The notes: a model not told the origin generated them from the letters alone. 64,000 nt of DNA from Paramagnetospirillum magnetotacticum MS-1 (GCF_000829825.1 NZ_JXSL01000030.1:937501-1001500), one strand, 5' to 3'. Counted from the first letter of the stretch, positions 8,724 through 17,754 are shown. A program made the numbers and translations.

Positions 8724-9314
8724 ATGAGCCGAGCCCGTCTGATCGAGCCGCGCCAGCCCCGACGCCGGGTGGTGAGTGCCGATGAGATCCGGGTTTGGAA
8801 GGCGGTGGTGGCCGAGGCCAAGCCACTGCCCGGCCGCTTGCCGCCCGCCGATCCCTCTCCTGAAACCGCCGCGCTTCCCGAACCGGTGTCCTCGCCGCCG
8901 CCGCCGCCCGGCAAGCCGCCGGTGCGTCCTTCGGCCCATCCTCCCACGCCGCCCCGTACCGGTCACGGTGAGCTGCATCACGGCAATTCTCCCGGCCTGG
9001 ACCGTCGCTCCGCCGAACGGTTGAAGAAGGGCGAGATGGAGATCGAGGCCACCTTGGACCTGCACGGCCTGACCCAGGACATGGCCCACGCCCGGCTGAT
9101 CGCCTTCATCCAGCGCTGCTGGATCGCCCAGCGGCGCTGCGTGGTGGTGGTCACCGGCAAGGGCGCCCAGGGCTTCGGCATTCTCCGCGCCCAGGTGCCG
9201 CGCTGGCTGAACCAGTCCCCCTTGCGCGAACGTATCCTGGGCTTTTCCTATGCCCAGCCGCGCCATGGCGGTGACGGGGCCTTGTATGTGTTGATCCGCA
9301 GGCAGCGCGCATGA
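8724..9314 (+). CDS. Smr domain protein
   Basis: Smr domains, first seen at the C-terminus of MutS2, are nicking endonuclease or RNA-cleaving modules. The 196-residue product has a basic, proline-rich N-terminal half and a C-terminal Smr domain with LDLHGLT near residue 112 and TGKGAQGFG near 151, ending GDGALYVLIRR. The start at ATG 8724 avoids overlap with the preceding gene and gives the usual alphaproteobacterial length. The stop overlaps the next gene (ATGA). Substrate and partner are unknown. Confidence 0.9.
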   Translation: MSRARLIEPRQPRRRVVSADEIRVWKAVVAEAKPLPGRLPPADPSPETAALPEPVSSPPPPPGKPPVRPSAHPPTPPRTGHGELHHGNSPGLDRRSAERLKKGEMEIEATLDLHGLTQDMAHARLIAFIQRCWIAQRRCVVVVTGKGAQGFGILRAQVPRWLNQSPLRERILGFSYAQPRHGGDGALYVLIRRQRA

Positions 9315-9664
9315 CCCCGTTCGGCGCGCGGATACGGGCGCTGCGCGACGCCAAGGGCATTCAGTTGCGCCAGATGGCCGCCGATCTGCATATTTCCGCC
9401 GCTTATCTCTCGGCCATGGAGCATGGCCATCGCGGCCGCCCGGCACCCGGTCTGGTCATGCAGATCTGCGGTTATCTGGGCTGTATCTGGGACGAGGCCG
9501 AGGAGCTGAAGGCTCTGGCCGAGCTGTCGCAGCCCAAGGTGACCTTGGACACGTCGGGCCTTACCCCCGCCCATACGGAATTGGCCAATCGCCTGGGCCG
9601 CGCTATCCGTGATCTGTCCGATGAGAGGGTGGCGCGGTTGCTGGAGGTGTTGGGGGAGAAATAG
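9311..9664 (+). CDS. XRE-type helix-turn-helix protein
   Basis: The product has 117 residues with an N-terminal HTH_3 domain (residues 5-60): QLRQMAADLHISAAYLSAMEHGHRG forms the two DNA-binding helices. The C-terminal half is a short helical region of unknown function. It is translationally coupled to the Smr gene by ATGA, and this pairing is common in alphaproteobacteria. The target is unknown. The TAG stop at 9662-9664 abuts a family A repeat half. It converges with the Crp/Fnr-like gene. Confidence 0.87.
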   Translation: MTPFGARIRALRDAKGIQLRQMAADLHISAAYLSAMEHGHRGRPAPGLVMQICGYLGCIWDEAEELKALAELSQPKVTLDTSGLTPAHTELANRLGRAIRDLSDERVARLLEVLGEK

Positions 9665-9722
9665 CGGGGCTTTGCCCCGCACCCCATCGGGAGGAGAACC
9701 TCCCGAACCCTCCCTTTATTTC
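9664..9722. repeat. Family A palindromic repeat, left half (copy 3a)
   Basis: Blocks are GCGGGGC-TTT-GCCCCGC (9664-9680), the ACCCCATC spacer, GGGAGG-AGAA-CCTCCC (9689-9704), then GAACCCTCCCTTTATTTC. This matches the left half of the intact copy at 18569 block for block and then stops. The matching right half lies at 10323-10380, on the other side of the Crp/Fnr-like gene. The stop codon of that gene is within this half. Confidence 0.82.
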
Positions 9723-10285
9723 AATCGAAATGTTCGCTTCGCTGGCCGGTCCAGCCGTCCCTCCTTCACCAGGGCGGCCAGACTGCGGTAAAGCGCCTCG
9801 TGGGTCAGGCCCATATCATGGGCCGCGGCTGAAAGCGGCTGGTCCAGGGTGACGGCGCCATCGGCGGCGCCCAACAGGGTCAGCCAGGCCACCACCCGGT
9901 CGCGTGCGCCGGGCAGCCGCATCACCTCCTGGCCACTGCGCAGAGTTTGCACTTCGCGGGCGAGGGCGGCGGAGAAAGCCAAGTTGAGATCCGGGTGGGC
10001 GCGCAAGAACAGCAGTACCGCCGCCTTGGGGAATACCCGCACCCGGCTGGGCGTTTCCGCCACGGCGTCACAGGGATAATGGGAGGCGAAGAGAGAGGTT
10101 TCCGCGCACAGCGAACCGGCCTGGGCCAGATGCGAGGTGACGCCATGGCAGCCAAGACGTATCCGCCCCCGTTCCACCTGGAATATGGCACGGGCCTCGT
10201 CGCCTTCGCGAAACAGGGCTTCGCCGGTTTTCAGGTCGCGGCTGGCGGCGCGGATGCCGCCGAGAATCCTAGTCCAGTCTTCCAT
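9716..10285 (-). CDS. Crp/Fnr-family transcription regulator
   Basis: The 189-residue product has an N-terminal cyclic-nucleotide-binding-like beta barrel (about residues 15-105, with GEALFREGDEA and an AETSLFA segment) and a C-terminal winged helix (about 125-189) whose recognition helix reads THEALYRSLAALVKEG, with the Glu and Arg spacing of the Crp family. There is no FNR-type N-terminal cysteine cluster, so an iron-sulphur oxygen sensor is unlikely; the ligand is unknown. ATG 10285 is preceded by GAGGGAGGG. A perfect inverted repeat upstream (10300-10317) suggests autoregulation. The gene is flanked by two halves of one palindromic repeat, and its Lys-stop end is encoded by the left half, which points to insertion. 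Confidence 0.87.
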   Translation of the reverse strand: MEDWTRILGGIRAASRDLKTGEALFREGDEARAIFQVERGRIRLGCHGVTSHLAQAGSLCAETSLFASHYPCDAVAETPSRVRVFPKAAVLLFLRAHPDLNLAFSAALAREVQTLRSGQEVMRLPGARDRVVAWLTLLGAADGAVTLDQPLSAAAHDMGLTHEALYRSLAALVKEGRLDRPAKRTFRLK

Positions 10286-10299
10286 AACCCTCCCTCATA

Positions 10300-10317
10300 C
10301 TATGATCAGAATCATAG
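10300..10317 (-). promoter_or_regulatory. Palindromic operator upstream of the Crp/Fnr-like gene
   Basis: CTATGAT and ATCATAG form a perfect 7-base inverted repeat separated by CAGA, 15 bases before the start codon. The dyad geometry suits a Crp/Fnr dimer, though the half-sites are neither TGTGA (Crp) nor TTGAT (Fnr). Overlap with the promoter region suggests negative autoregulation. Confidence 0.6.
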
Positions 10318-10322
10318 CATAT

Positions 10323-10380
10323 GGAAAAAACAAAGGGAGGTCCGGAGGTCCCCTCCGGGCGGGCTTGGGCGGCAGCCCAA
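10323..10380. repeat. Family A palindromic repeat, right half (copy 3b)
   Basis: Blocks are AAAAAACAAAGGGAGG, CCGGAGG-TCC-CCTCCGG (10342-10358), the CGGGC spacer, and TTGGGC-GGCA-GCCCAA (10365-10380). This equals the right half of the intact copy at 18569. It ends six bases before the hslU stop. Confidence 0.82.
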
Positions 10381-10386
10381 TAATCC

Positions 10387-11715
10387 CTACAGAATGAACT
10401 TGGCCAAATCCGCCGTCTTGGCCAGGGCGCCGACCCTGTCGCGCACCATCTCGGCGGTAATGGTCACCTTGGTGCCGGGGGGCTGGTCGGGGGCGGTGAA
10501 GCTGATGTCTTCCAGCAGGCGCTCCATGACGGTTTGCAGGCGCCGCGCGCCGATATTCTCCACGGTGGAGTTGATCTCGGCGGCCAGATCGGCGATGGCC
10601 TCGACCGAGCCGGGCTCGAAATCGAGGATCACCTCCTCGGTGGCCAGCAGGGCCTCGTATTGCTTCAGCAGGCTGGCTTCGGGCTCGGTGAGGATGCGCA
10701 CCAAATCGTCGCGCGACAGCGCCTTCAGCTCGACGCGGATGGGCAGGCGGCCCTGAAGCTCGGGCAGCAGATCCGATGGCTTGGCCAGATGGAAGGCGCC
10801 GGACGCGATGAACAGCACATGGTCGGTCTTCACCGAGCCGTGCTTGGTGGCCACCGTGGTGCCCTCGATGAGGGGCAGCAGGTCGCGCTGCACCCCTTCG
10901 CGCGAGACATCGCCGCCCACATGGTGCTCGGAGGAGCGGGCGCAGATCTTGTCGATCTCGTCGATGAAGACGATGCCGTGATTTTCCACCGCCCAGATGG
11001 CGTCCTTGACCACCTTGTCCTGGTCCAGCAGCTTGTCGGATTCCTCGGCGGTCAGGGCCGCCAAGGCTTCGGGAACCGGCAGTTTGCGGGGCTTGGTTCG
11101 CCCGCCGCCCAGGGCCTTGCCCAGCATGTCCGAGAGATTGATCATGCCGACCTGGGAGCCGGGCATACCGGGAATGTCGAAGCTGGGCAGGCCCGCGCCG
11201 CCGGTATCGGCCACCTGGATCTCAACTTCCTTGGAATCCAGGGCGCCTTCTCTGAGCATCTTGCGGAACTTCTGGCGGGTCTCGGCTGCGGCGGTTTCAC
11301 CGACCAGGGCGTCGAGCAGGCGCTCTTCGGCATTGATCTCGGCCTTGGCGGTGACCTGTTTGCGCAGGCGTTCGCGGGTCATGAGGATGGCCACTTCCAC
11401 CAGATCGCGGACGATCTGCTCCACGTCGCGGCCCACATAGCCCACTTCGGTGAACTTGGTGGCCTCCACCTTGAGGAAAGGAGCCTGGGCGAGGCGGGCG
11501 AGGCGCCTTGCGATCTCGGTCTTGCCCACGCCGGTGGGCCCGATCATCAGGATATTCTTGGGCAGGACTTCTTCGCGCAAGGACTCGGACAACTGCTGAC
11601 GGCGCCAACGGTTCCTGAGCGCGATGGCCACGGCGCGCTTGGCGTCATTCTGGCCGACGATGAAGCGGTCCAGTTCGGAAACGATCTCGCGGGGGGAAAA
11701 GGCGGCGGCGCTCAT
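10387..11715 (-). CDS. hslU: ATP-dependent protease ATPase subunit HslU
   Basis: HslU (ClpY) is the AAA+ unfoldase of the two-component HslUV protease. The 442-residue protein has the Walker A GPTGVGKT at residues 59-66, the Walker [11 protein letters not shown] near 250, a variable I-domain in between, and the conserved C-terminal extension ending LAKFIL, which inserts into HslV to activate it. It overlaps hslV by ATGA, so the pair is made together. A family A repeat half follows its stop. Confidence 0.97.
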   Translation of the reverse strand: MSAAAFSPREIVSELDRFIVGQNDAKRAVAIALRNRWRRQQLSESLREEVLPKNILMIGPTGVGKTEIARRLARLAQAPFLKVEATKFTEVGYVGRDVEQIVRDLVEVAILMTRERLRKQVTAKAEINAEERLLDALVGETAAAETRQKFRKMLREGALDSKEVEIQVADTGGAGLPSFDIPGMPGSQVGMINLSDMLGKALGGGRTKPRKLPVPEALAALTAEESDKLLDQDKVVKDAIWAVENHGIVFIDEIDKICARSSEHHVGGDVSREGVQRDLLPLIEGTTVATKHGSVKTDHVLFIASGAFHLAKPSDLLPELQGRLPIRVELKALSRDDLVRILTEPEASLLKQYEALLATEEVILDFEPGSVEAIADLAAEINSTVENIGARRLQTVMERLLEDISFTAPDQPPGTKVTITAEMVRDRVGALAKTADLAKFIL

Positions 11716-12260
11716 AGGCTTTCCACGATCATGTTGCCATTGGTGTAGACGCAGATGCCCGCTGCGATCGCCATGGCCTTGCGGGCGATGGTTTCGGCAT
11801 CCAGGCCTTCGATGTCAATGAGGGCGCGGGCGGCGGCCAGGGCATAATTGCCACCCGAACCGATGCCGATGATGCCATCCTCGGGCTCCAGCACGTCGCC
11901 CTGGCCGGTCAGGACCAGAGACACGTCCTTGTCGGCCACCGCCATCATGGCTTCCAGGCGCCGCAGATAGCGGTCGGTGCGCCAGTCCTTGGCCAGTTCC
12001 ACGCAGGCCCGGGTCAATTGGCCGGGATGCTTTTCCAGCTTGGCTTCCAGGCGTTCCAGCAGGGTGAAGGCGTCGGCGGTGGCCCCGGCGAAACCCACCA
12101 GGATGGAATCATTGCCCACCTTGCGCACCTTGCGGGCATTGCCCTTGATCACGGTGGCACCCAGGCTGACCTGGCCGTCGCCAGCGATGACGACGCGGCC
12201 CGATTTGCGCAGGCATAAAATGGTGGTGCCGTGCCAGGAAGGAAGGGAGGATTCGGACAT
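11712..12260 (-). CDS. hslV: ATP-dependent protease proteolytic subunit HslV
   Basis: HslV (ClpQ) is the proteasome-beta-like threonine peptidase of HslUV. The 182-residue product has WHGTTILCL near the N-terminus; cleavage before the first Thr exposes the catalytic nucleophile. AGDGQVSLG and GNARKVRK follow as in the family. The short propeptide is typical of alphaproteobacteria. There is no clear Shine-Dalgarno sequence before ATG 12260. A strong hairpin lies upstream (12282-12311). Confidence 0.96.
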   Translation of the reverse strand: MSESSLPSWHGTTILCLRKSGRVVIAGDGQVSLGATVIKGNARKVRKVGNDSILVGFAGATADAFTLLERLEAKLEKHPGQLTRACVELAKDWRTDRYLRRLEAMMAVADKDVSLVLTGQGDVLEPEDGIIGIGSGGNYALAAARALIDIEGLDAETIARKAMAIAAGICVYTNGNMIVESL

Positions 12261-12281
12261 GAAGCGGACCCGGACAGACGA

Positions 12282-12311
12282 GGGGCGGGCATCATAGCAA
12301 AGGCCCGCCCC
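12282..12311 (-). terminator. GC hairpin between lipoprotein operon and hslV
   Basis: GGGGCGGGC and GCCCGCCCC pair perfectly (9 bp) around a 12-base loop holding TATGAT on the minus strand. There is no U-tract. It may separate the CsgG-type operon from hslVU, while TATGAT in the loop could be the hslV -10 box. Confidence 0.5.
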
Positions 12312-12328
12312 ACGCCGAGTCGTAAAAT

Positions 12329-12994
12329 TCAGGGCTTGCTCAGATCCTTTTCGGTCGCCCGGTCACGGAAATGGGGACCGGGGGGCAGACCTTGCTGTGG
12401 CGTTCCGAAGGCGGCCGTATTGGCTTGGCGCGACATGCGGATGTAATCGGGTTTGGCCTTGGTGATGGCTGCGGCGACCACCTTGACGAGAAGTCCAGCG
12501 ATCCCCCCTCCGCCAGCGTCGCCAGCATTGGCATTATACTTGGCCTGCTGCCGGTGTTCCCAGATGGTGGTTCCTCCCGCCGTTTCCTTCAAGATATAGG
12601 AGACGTCCACCGTCACGATGGTATCGAGCACGATATACTCGGCGGCCCATTTCTCGATGGTGACGTAGAGAATGGTATCGGCGCCGAACAACTGGCCCAG
12701 ATGGGTCGGGTCCGCGGCATGAACCATTTCCGGATCGGGCAGGCCGTCATCCTCCAGCACTCTGCGGACCAGATTGATGGGGAAGACGTAGTATCCGCGA
12801 TTGGCCAGGGGTTTGGCGATGGTGGTTGACAGATATTCCCCGGCCAGGGCATCGGTGCTGCGGTTGATGGGAGGCGGCACCAGAATGGAATAGGGTTGGG
12901 CCGCGCCGAAGGCATCATAGTTCTTGGGCGGGGGCACCGCGCAGGCGGACAGGCCAATCATCAACACCAGGGCGGAGGCGAGGCGGCGGATCAT
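12329..12994 (-). CDS. DUF799 (GNA1162-type) lipoprotein
   Basis: The 221-residue protein has a lipoprotein signal ending LSAC (Cys about 18) and the DUF799 pattern [34 protein letters not shown] and the middle [28 protein letters not shown]1162 of Neisseria is a surface-exposed lipoprotein of this family. It is the last gene of a four-gene set with CsgG-like, PEGA-like and DUF4810 lipoproteins, each overlapping or nearly touching the next, so they probably form an outer-membrane assembly. The function is not established. Confidence 0.87.
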   Translation of the reverse strand: MIRRLASALVLMIGLSACAVPPPKNYDAFGAAQPYSILVPPPINRSTDALAGEYLSTTIAKPLANRGYYVFPINLVRRVLEDDGLPDPEMVHAADPTHLGQLFGADTILYVTIEKWAAEYIVLDTIVTVDVSYILKETAGGTTIWEHRQQAKYNANAGDAGGGGIAGLLVKVVAAAITKAKPDYIRMSRQANTAAFGTPQQGLPPGPHFRDRATEKDLSKP

Positions 12995-13539
12995 TTGCGG
13001 GCTCCTCGGGCTTTTTCGGCATCGCGCAGACGGGCGGCTTCCGTTTCGATGGCCTTGGAATCCCCCTTTTCGTCCTTCTTCGGTCCTTCCGCGACGCGGA
13101 TCATCACATCCATGAAATAGGCGGATTCGGGCCAGTTGCGCTTTTCCCGCTTGAACAGGGTAAGCGCTTTTTCGGGATTGCCCGCCTGCAGGTAGAGATA
13201 TCCCAGTTCGGCGATCAAACCTGGAGCAAGCCGGGAAACAGGTCCCACATCCAACGGCTTGAAGGCCTGTTCCGCCTCGAACACCGCCCGGCGGCGGGTG
13301 TCGCGGTCATCCGACGATGCCCGCGTCAGCACCTCACCCAATTCGGGGACATTGGCATCACCATAGGCGACGGACAGACGTTCCAGTTCGCTGACCAGCT
13401 TGTCCATGTTGCCGGAATCCTCGTAGTACTCCAGCAGGGACTGATCATAAGTCCCCCACTCGAAGGTTCCCTGTGGCTGGACGCAAGCGGTCAGGGTGCA
13501 AATCGCTGCCAGGGCGGCACAAGGCGAGAGTCGTTTCAT
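12991..13539 (-). CDS. DUF4810 lipoprotein
   Basis: The 182-residue product has a signal peptide ending LTAC (Cys about 19), then the DUF4810 hallmark WGTYDQSLLEYYEDSG. A TPR-like region follows (ELGYLYLQAGNPEKALTLFKREKRNWPES, broken here only as a description of about residues 113-140) and a charged C-terminal tail. DUF4810 proteins accompany CsgG-like and DUF799 lipoproteins in proteobacteria. Its stop overlaps the start of the DUF799 gene and its start overlaps the stop of the preceding gene by ATGA. Confidence 0.86.
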   Translation of the reverse strand: MKRLSPCAALAAICTLTACVQPQGTFEWGTYDQSLLEYYEDSGNMDKLVSELERLSVAYGDANVPELGEVLTRASSDDRDTRRRAVFEAEQAFKPLDVGPVSRLAPGLIAELGYLYLQAGNPEKALTLFKREKRNWPESAYFMDVMIRVAEGPKKDEKGDSKAIETEAARLRDAEKARGARK

Positions 13540-13832
13540 TGTGCCGCTCCCGCCGGTACGGCCAGTTTGCGCAGACCACGGCCGCTGACGAAGACCTTCT
13601 CTGTATAAATGCCACCCTTGGGTCCGACCACCTTCACCACATGGGTGCCGGGTTCCAGCAATAGAGGCTGATCCACCACACCCATGTCGAGGCCGTCGAT
13701 GAACAATCGCGCCCCGGAGACGGCGCCCACCACTTCCAGGGAGGGGCGGTCGTCGACGGTCTCGGTGCGTTCGGCCGGTGCGCAGGCTGCGACCATGGCG
13801 GCCATGGCGAGGACGGAAAGTAAGCGCCTCAT
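13536..13832 (-). CDS. Small PEGA-like lipoprotein
   Basis: The 98-residue protein has a lipoprotein signal (MRRLLSVLAMAAMVAAC, Cys 17) and a single small beta domain in which GARLFIDGLDMGVVDQPLLL and GTHVVKVVG resemble a PEGA repeat. It lies between the CsgG-like and DUF4810 genes, overlapping the latter by ATGA and following the former with a 3-base gap. I infer that it is a periplasmic accessory subunit of the same complex; the family assignment is tentative. Confidence 0.72.
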   Translation of the reverse strand: MRRLLSVLAMAAMVAACAPAERTETVDDRPSLEVVGAVSGARLFIDGLDMGVVDQPLLLEPGTHVVKVVGPKGGIYTEKVFVSGRGLRKLAVPAGAAQ

Positions 13833-13835
13833 AGC

Positions 13836-14810
13836 TCAGCCCCCCTTGCGTTCGGAAATGAACAGCGAGGCCGCGGACTGGCCAGCCAGAGAACCCGATA
13901 CCAGTTCGGCCACCGAGCCTTCGTCGGTCTCGCTCTCGCCGAATTGGGCGATCACCCGGATGGTGGCGATTTCGGCGGAGGGCAGGGAGATGTTGAAGCC
14001 GGACTGGCCGCTTTTGATCTTTTCGCCCGGTCGCATGACCGTCAAAAGGTCGCCGATCTTGAGACCCTGACGGGCGCCTCCGCTGATGAACAGGCGCGAA
14101 CCCTCGACTTTGAGGATATCCGTGCGCCAGGGCCGCTCCTTCAATTTGACCACCAGGGCGTTCATCACGTCGGAAACGGCGGCGCCGATGGCCTTGTCGT
14201 TGAGACTGGCATCGTAATCGGCTTGGGAGCCGAAGCCGAAGACCTCACCGGCTTCCGACGAACTGCTGCCTCGGCCCGAGGCCGAGAAGAAGACGTGACC
14301 GGTCTTGGGATCGGCCAGACGGATCTCCACCTTGGCATCCACTTTTTGCTGCTTGGTGGAACTGAGCAGACCGCCCCGCGTCACGGTGGAGCGGCCGAAC
14401 TCGGTCAATGAGCCGAGGATCAAGGTATCGACGCCGACAATATCGCCGCCGCCGCTCAAGGCCTGTTCCTTGACCAATTTGTCGAGGTCGGGGCGCTCGA
14501 ACACCAGGAAGGAGCCGGACTCCACCAGTCGGGCCGCCAGCATGTCGGATGTTTGTTTGCCCAAGGGATCGCCGTTATCGCTGCGCACGAAAGTGCGGCC
14601 ATAGCGGGTCTCGTTGCTGAAACGGCCGATGGCGATCTTGCGCTTCAAGACTTTCGCGGACTCGGTCGGCGCGGCTTGCTGCTGCTGGGCCTGGCGCTGA
14701 ACGGCCGGAGCGGCTGGGGCCTCGGCGGCGGTTTTAGGATAGTCGGGCGTGGCGCAAGCGCCCAGCGCCGCCACCATCATGATGGCGGTCATACGGAATC
14801 CAAGTTTCAT
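13836..14810 (-). CDS. CsgG/HfaB-family outer-membrane lipoprotein
   Basis: CsgG proteins form outer-membrane pores that export curli-type fibres; HfaB in Caulobacter secretes holdfast anchors. The 324-residue product has a signal ending LGAC (Cys 19), a Gln/Ala-rich linker, then a CsgG domain from about residue 58 (KIAIGRFSNETRYG, DMLAARLVESGSFLVFERPD, GVDTLILGSLTEFG) and an extra C-terminal region from about 220. No curlin-repeat substrate is visible nearby. It leads the operon; a promoter lies at 14852-14880. Confidence 0.88.
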   Translation of the reverse strand: MKLGFRMTAIMMVAALGACATPDYPKTAAEAPAAPAVQRQAQQQQAAPTESAKVLKRKIAIGRFSNETRYGRTFVRSDNGDPLGKQTSDMLAARLVESGSFLVFERPDLDKLVKEQALSGGGDIVGVDTLILGSLTEFGRSTVTRGGLLSSTKQQKVDAKVEIRLADPKTGHVFFSASGRGSSSSEAGEVFGFGSQADYDASLNDKAIGAAVSDVMNALVVKLKERPWRTDILKVEGSRLFISGGARQGLKIGDLLTVMRPGEKIKSGQSGFNISLPSAEIATIRVIAQFGESETDEGSVAELVSGSLAGQSAASLFISERKGG

Positions 14811-14851
14811 AACGATGCCCCCTGCATCCGATCACAAGAACGAATGCTGAC

Positions 14852-14880
14852 ATCTTACAGGCGAGGCGGGTATTCGGCAA
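14852..14880 (-). promoter_or_regulatory. Promoter for the CsgG-type lipoprotein operon
   Basis: On the minus strand TTGCCG (14880-14875), a 17-base spacer and TAAGAT (14857-14852) with an upstream TG resemble a sigma-70 promoter (4/6 and 5/6). It lies about 40 bases before the start codon at 14810. Confidence 0.5.
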
Positions 14881-14988
14881 TCCGAGGCGGAAGTTATACC
14901 CGCCGGGAAGTCTTATTGCTTGCGGACGCTCGCACTGGCATGCGGGCCGCATTCCTGATACTAAACGGGGCAGATTATGGAGGCTCCC

Positions 14989-15588
14989 ATGCGCAAGGCT
15001 GCCATCACGCGCAATACCACCGAGACCAGCATCAAGGTTGCCGTCGATCTGGACGGCAGCGGCAAATACGCCGTGAAGACCGGGGTGGGTTTCCTCGACC
15101 ACATGCTGGAGCAACTGTCCCGGCATTCCCTGATGGATCTGGAGGTGGAGGCCAAGGGCGACCTGCACATCGATGCCCATCACACCACCGAGGATGTGGG
15201 GATCAGTATCGGCCAGGCCGTAGCCCAGGCTTTGGGCGACCGCAAGGGCATCCGCCGCTATGGTTCGGCCTATGTGCCCATGGACGAGGCGCTGACCCGC
15301 GTGGCGCTGGATCTGTCCAACCGTCCCTATCTGATCTGGAAGGTGGCCTTCGGCGGCGACAAGCTGGGCACCATGGACACCGAGCTGTTCAAGGAATGGT
15401 TCCAGGCTTTCGCTCAGGCGGCGGGCGCGACCTTGCATGTGGAAAGCCTGTACGGCGATAACGACCACCATATCGTGGAAAGCTGTTTCAAGGCCCTGGC
15501 CCGCGCGCTTCGCGAGGCGGTGGAGATCGACCCGCGCAAGGCCGATGCCGTGCCGTCCACCAAGGGGACGCTGGGAGGCTCGCTTTGA
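14989..15588 (+). CDS. hisB: Imidazoleglycerol-phosphate dehydratase
   Basis: HisB dehydrates imidazole glycerol phosphate to imidazole acetol phosphate in histidine synthesis. The 199-residue protein has [16 protein letters not shown], the HHTTEDVGI metal-binding motif, and the second [15 protein letters not shown] motif. It is the monofunctional form, with no phosphatase domain. ATG 14989 is preceded by GGAGG six bases upstream, so the ATG at 14977 is not used. It starts the hisB-hisH-hisA-hisF-hisE-hinT run. Confidence 0.96.
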   Translation: MRKAAITRNTTETSIKVAVDLDGSGKYAVKTGVGFLDHMLEQLSRHSLMDLEVEAKGDLHIDAHHTTEDVGISIGQAVAQALGDRKGIRRYGSAYVPMDEALTRVALDLSNRPYLIWKVAFGGDKLGTMDTELFKEWFQAFAQAAGATLHVESLYGDNDHHIVESCFKALARALREAVEIDPRKADAVPSTKGTLGGSL

Positions 15589-15619
15589 GCGCCGCGTCGC
15601 GTCGCGGGGGAGGATCTTT

Positions 15620-16270
15620 GTGAGCGGCATCGTCGCCATCATCGATTACGGCTCGGGCAATCTGCGCTCGGCGGCCAAGGCCTTCGAGCGGGTGGTGGCC
15701 GAGGCCAGCCTCAATCTCGAGGTGGCCGTCACCAATGATCCCAAGGTGGTGGAAAGCGCCGATCGCATCGTTCTGCCCGGCGTCGGCGCCTTCGCCGATT
15801 GCCGCGCCGGTCTTCTGGCCCTGCCGGGCATGGCCGAGACGCTGACCGAGCGGGTGCTGGCTCAGGGCACGCCGTTCTTCGGCATCTGTGTCGGCATGCA
15901 GCTGATGGCCAGTATCGGGCGCGAGCATGGCCTGCATGCCGGATTGGGCTGGATCGCGGGCGAGGTGGTGCCGCTGGGCGTTGAATCCCAGGGCCTCAAA
16001 GTGCCGCATATGGGCTGGAACCAGTTGGTTCCCGACGGATTGTCCCATCCGCTGCTGGCGGGGCTGGAATCCGAGTCCCATGCCTATTTCGTCCATTCCT
16101 ACAAGTTCGAGACCGCCAATCCGGCCCATCGCCTCGCCCATGTGGACTATGGCGGAGCGGTGACCGCCGTGGTCGGGCGCGACAATATGGTCGGCACCCA
16201 ATTCCATCCCGAGAAGTCCCAGATCACGGGGCTCAAGGTGATTTCCAACTTCCTGACGTGGAAGCCATAA
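15620..16270 (+). CDS. hisH: Imidazole glycerol phosphate synthase, glutaminase subunit
   Basis: HisH hydrolyses glutamine and channels ammonia to HisF. The 216-residue product starts [10 protein letters not shown], has the nucleophile motif GICVGMQL (Cys near 93), and the C-terminal FHPEKSQ with the catalytic His and Glu. GTG 15620 follows GGGGGAGGA at good spacing; longer in-frame starts would overlap hisB without conserved sequence. HisF, its partner, is two genes downstream. Confidence 0.95.
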   Translation: MSGIVAIIDYGSGNLRSAAKAFERVVAEASLNLEVAVTNDPKVVESADRIVLPGVGAFADCRAGLLALPGMAETLTERVLAQGTPFFGICVGMQLMASIGREHGLHAGLGWIAGEVVPLGVESQGLKVPHMGWNQLVPDGLSHPLLAGLESESHAYFVHSYKFETANPAHRLAHVDYGGAVTAVVGRDNMVGTQFHPEKSQITGLKVISNFLTWKP

Positions 16271-16271
16271 G

Positions 16272-16991
16272 ATGTTTCTGTTCCCCGCCATCGACCTCAA
16301 GGACGGCGCCTGTGTCCGGCTCAAACTGGGCTTGATGGAAGAGTCCACGGTGTTTAACACCGATCCTGGCGCCCAGGCCCGCGACTTCGCCGCTGCCGGT
16401 GCCGAGTGGATCCATGTGGTCGATCTCAACGGCGCCTTCGCTGGCAAGCCGGTCAACGGCGCCGCAGTGGACAGCATCCTCAAATCCGTTTCGGTTCCGG
16501 TTCAGTTGGGCGGCGGCATCCGCGAGATGGCCACCATCGAGGATTGGCTGGCGCGCGGCATCCGCCGGGTGATCCTCGGCACCGTGGCGCTGAAGAACCC
16601 GGCCCTGGTCAAGGAGGCCTGCAAGTGCTTTCCCGGCCGGGTGGCTGTGGGCATCGACGCCAAGGGCGGCAAGGTGGCGGTGGAAGGTTGGGCCGAGACC
16701 TCGGATCTCACCGTGCTGGAATTGGCGCGCAAATTCGAAGATTGCGGCGTCGCCGCCCTGATCTACACCGATATCGACCGTGATGGCGTTCTGGCCGGAC
16801 CCAATGTGGCGGCCACCGCCGCCCTGGCCGATGCCATTTCCATTCCGGTGATCGCCTCGGGCGGGGTGTCGAGCCTGGACGATTTGCGGGCGCTGAAGGC
16901 TTACCCCAAGCTGGAAGGCGTCATCTCGGGCCGCGCCATCTATGACGGGCGCATCGACGTGGCCCAGGCCATCGCCCTGTTGAAGGCCTGA
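16272..16991 (+). CDS. hisA: ProFAR isomerase
   Basis: HisA performs the Amadori rearrangement of ProFAR to PRFAR. The 239-residue (beta/alpha)8 barrel has the catalytic Asp in FPAIDLKDG near residue 8, GGGIR in the phosphate-binding half, the second Asp in IYTDIDRDG, and VIASGGVSS. It follows hisH by one base and precedes hisF by four, a compact operon. Confidence 0.96.
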   Translation: MFLFPAIDLKDGACVRLKLGLMEESTVFNTDPGAQARDFAAAGAEWIHVVDLNGAFAGKPVNGAAVDSILKSVSVPVQLGGGIREMATIEDWLARGIRRVILGTVALKNPALVKEACKCFPGRVAVGIDAKGGKVAVEGWAETSDLTVLELARKFEDCGVAALIYTDIDRDGVLAGPNVAATAALADAISIPVIASGGVSSLDDLRALKAYPKLEGVISGRAIYDGRIDVAQAIALLKA

Positions 16992-16995
16992 GCCC

Positions 16996-17754
16996 ATGCT
17001 CAAGATGCGCATCATCCCCTGCCTGGACGTCAAGGACGGCCGCGTGGTCAAGGGAGTCAACTTCGTCGATCTCATCGATGCCGGTGATCCGGTGGAGCAG
17101 GCCAAGCTTTATGACCGGGCCGGAGCCGACGAACTGACCTTCCTCGACATCACCGCCAGTGTTGATAACCGCGACACCATCTATGACGTGGTGCGCCGCA
17201 CGGCGGAGCAATGCTTCATGCCGCTGACCGTGGGCGGCGGGGTGCGGGTCAATGAGGATATCCGCAAGCTGTTGCTGGCCGGGGCCGACAAGGTCTCCAT
17301 CAATACGGCGGCCGTGCACCGTCCCGAATTCGTCAGCGAGGCGGCCGAGAAGTTCGGCCGGCAGTGCATCGTCGTGGCCATCGACGCCAAGCAGACGGGT
17401 CCCGACAAGTTCGAAATCTTCACCCATGGCGGCCGCAATCCCACCGGCATCGACGCGGTGGAATGGGCAAAGCGCATGACCGAGTACGGGGCAGGCGAAA
17501 TCCTGCTCACATCCATGGACCGTGACGGGACCAAGCAGGGCTTCAACATCGCGCTGACCCGCGCCGTGGCCGATGCCGTCACCGTGCCGGTGATCGCCTC
17601 GGGCGGGGTGGGCAATCTCGATCATCTGGTGGAGGGCATCCGCGACGGCCACGCCACCGCCGTGCTGGCCGCCTCCATCTTTCATTTCGGAACCTATACC
17701 ATCGCCGAGGCCAAGGCCCATATGCGGGCTGCGGGAATTCCCGTCCGTCCGTGA
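16996..17754 (+). CDS. hisF: Imidazole glycerol phosphate synthase, cyclase subunit
   Basis: HisF uses ammonia from HisH to turn PRFAR into imidazole glycerol phosphate and AICAR. The 252-residue barrel has [15 protein letters not shown] with the catalytic Asp near 12, [17 protein letters not shown] with the second Asp, and [10 protein letters not shown]. All family landmarks and length are normal. Confidence 0.97.
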   Translation: MLKMRIIPCLDVKDGRVVKGVNFVDLIDAGDPVEQAKLYDRAGADELTFLDITASVDNRDTIYDVVRRTAEQCFMPLTVGGGVRVNEDIRKLLLAGADKVSINTAAVHRPEFVSEAAEKFGRQCIVVAIDAKQTGPDKFEIFTHGGRNPTGIDAVEWAKRMTEYGAGEILLTSMDRDGTKQGFNIALTRAVADAVTVPVIASGGVGNLDHLVEGIRDGHATAVLAASIFHFGTYTIAEAKAHMRAAGIPVRP

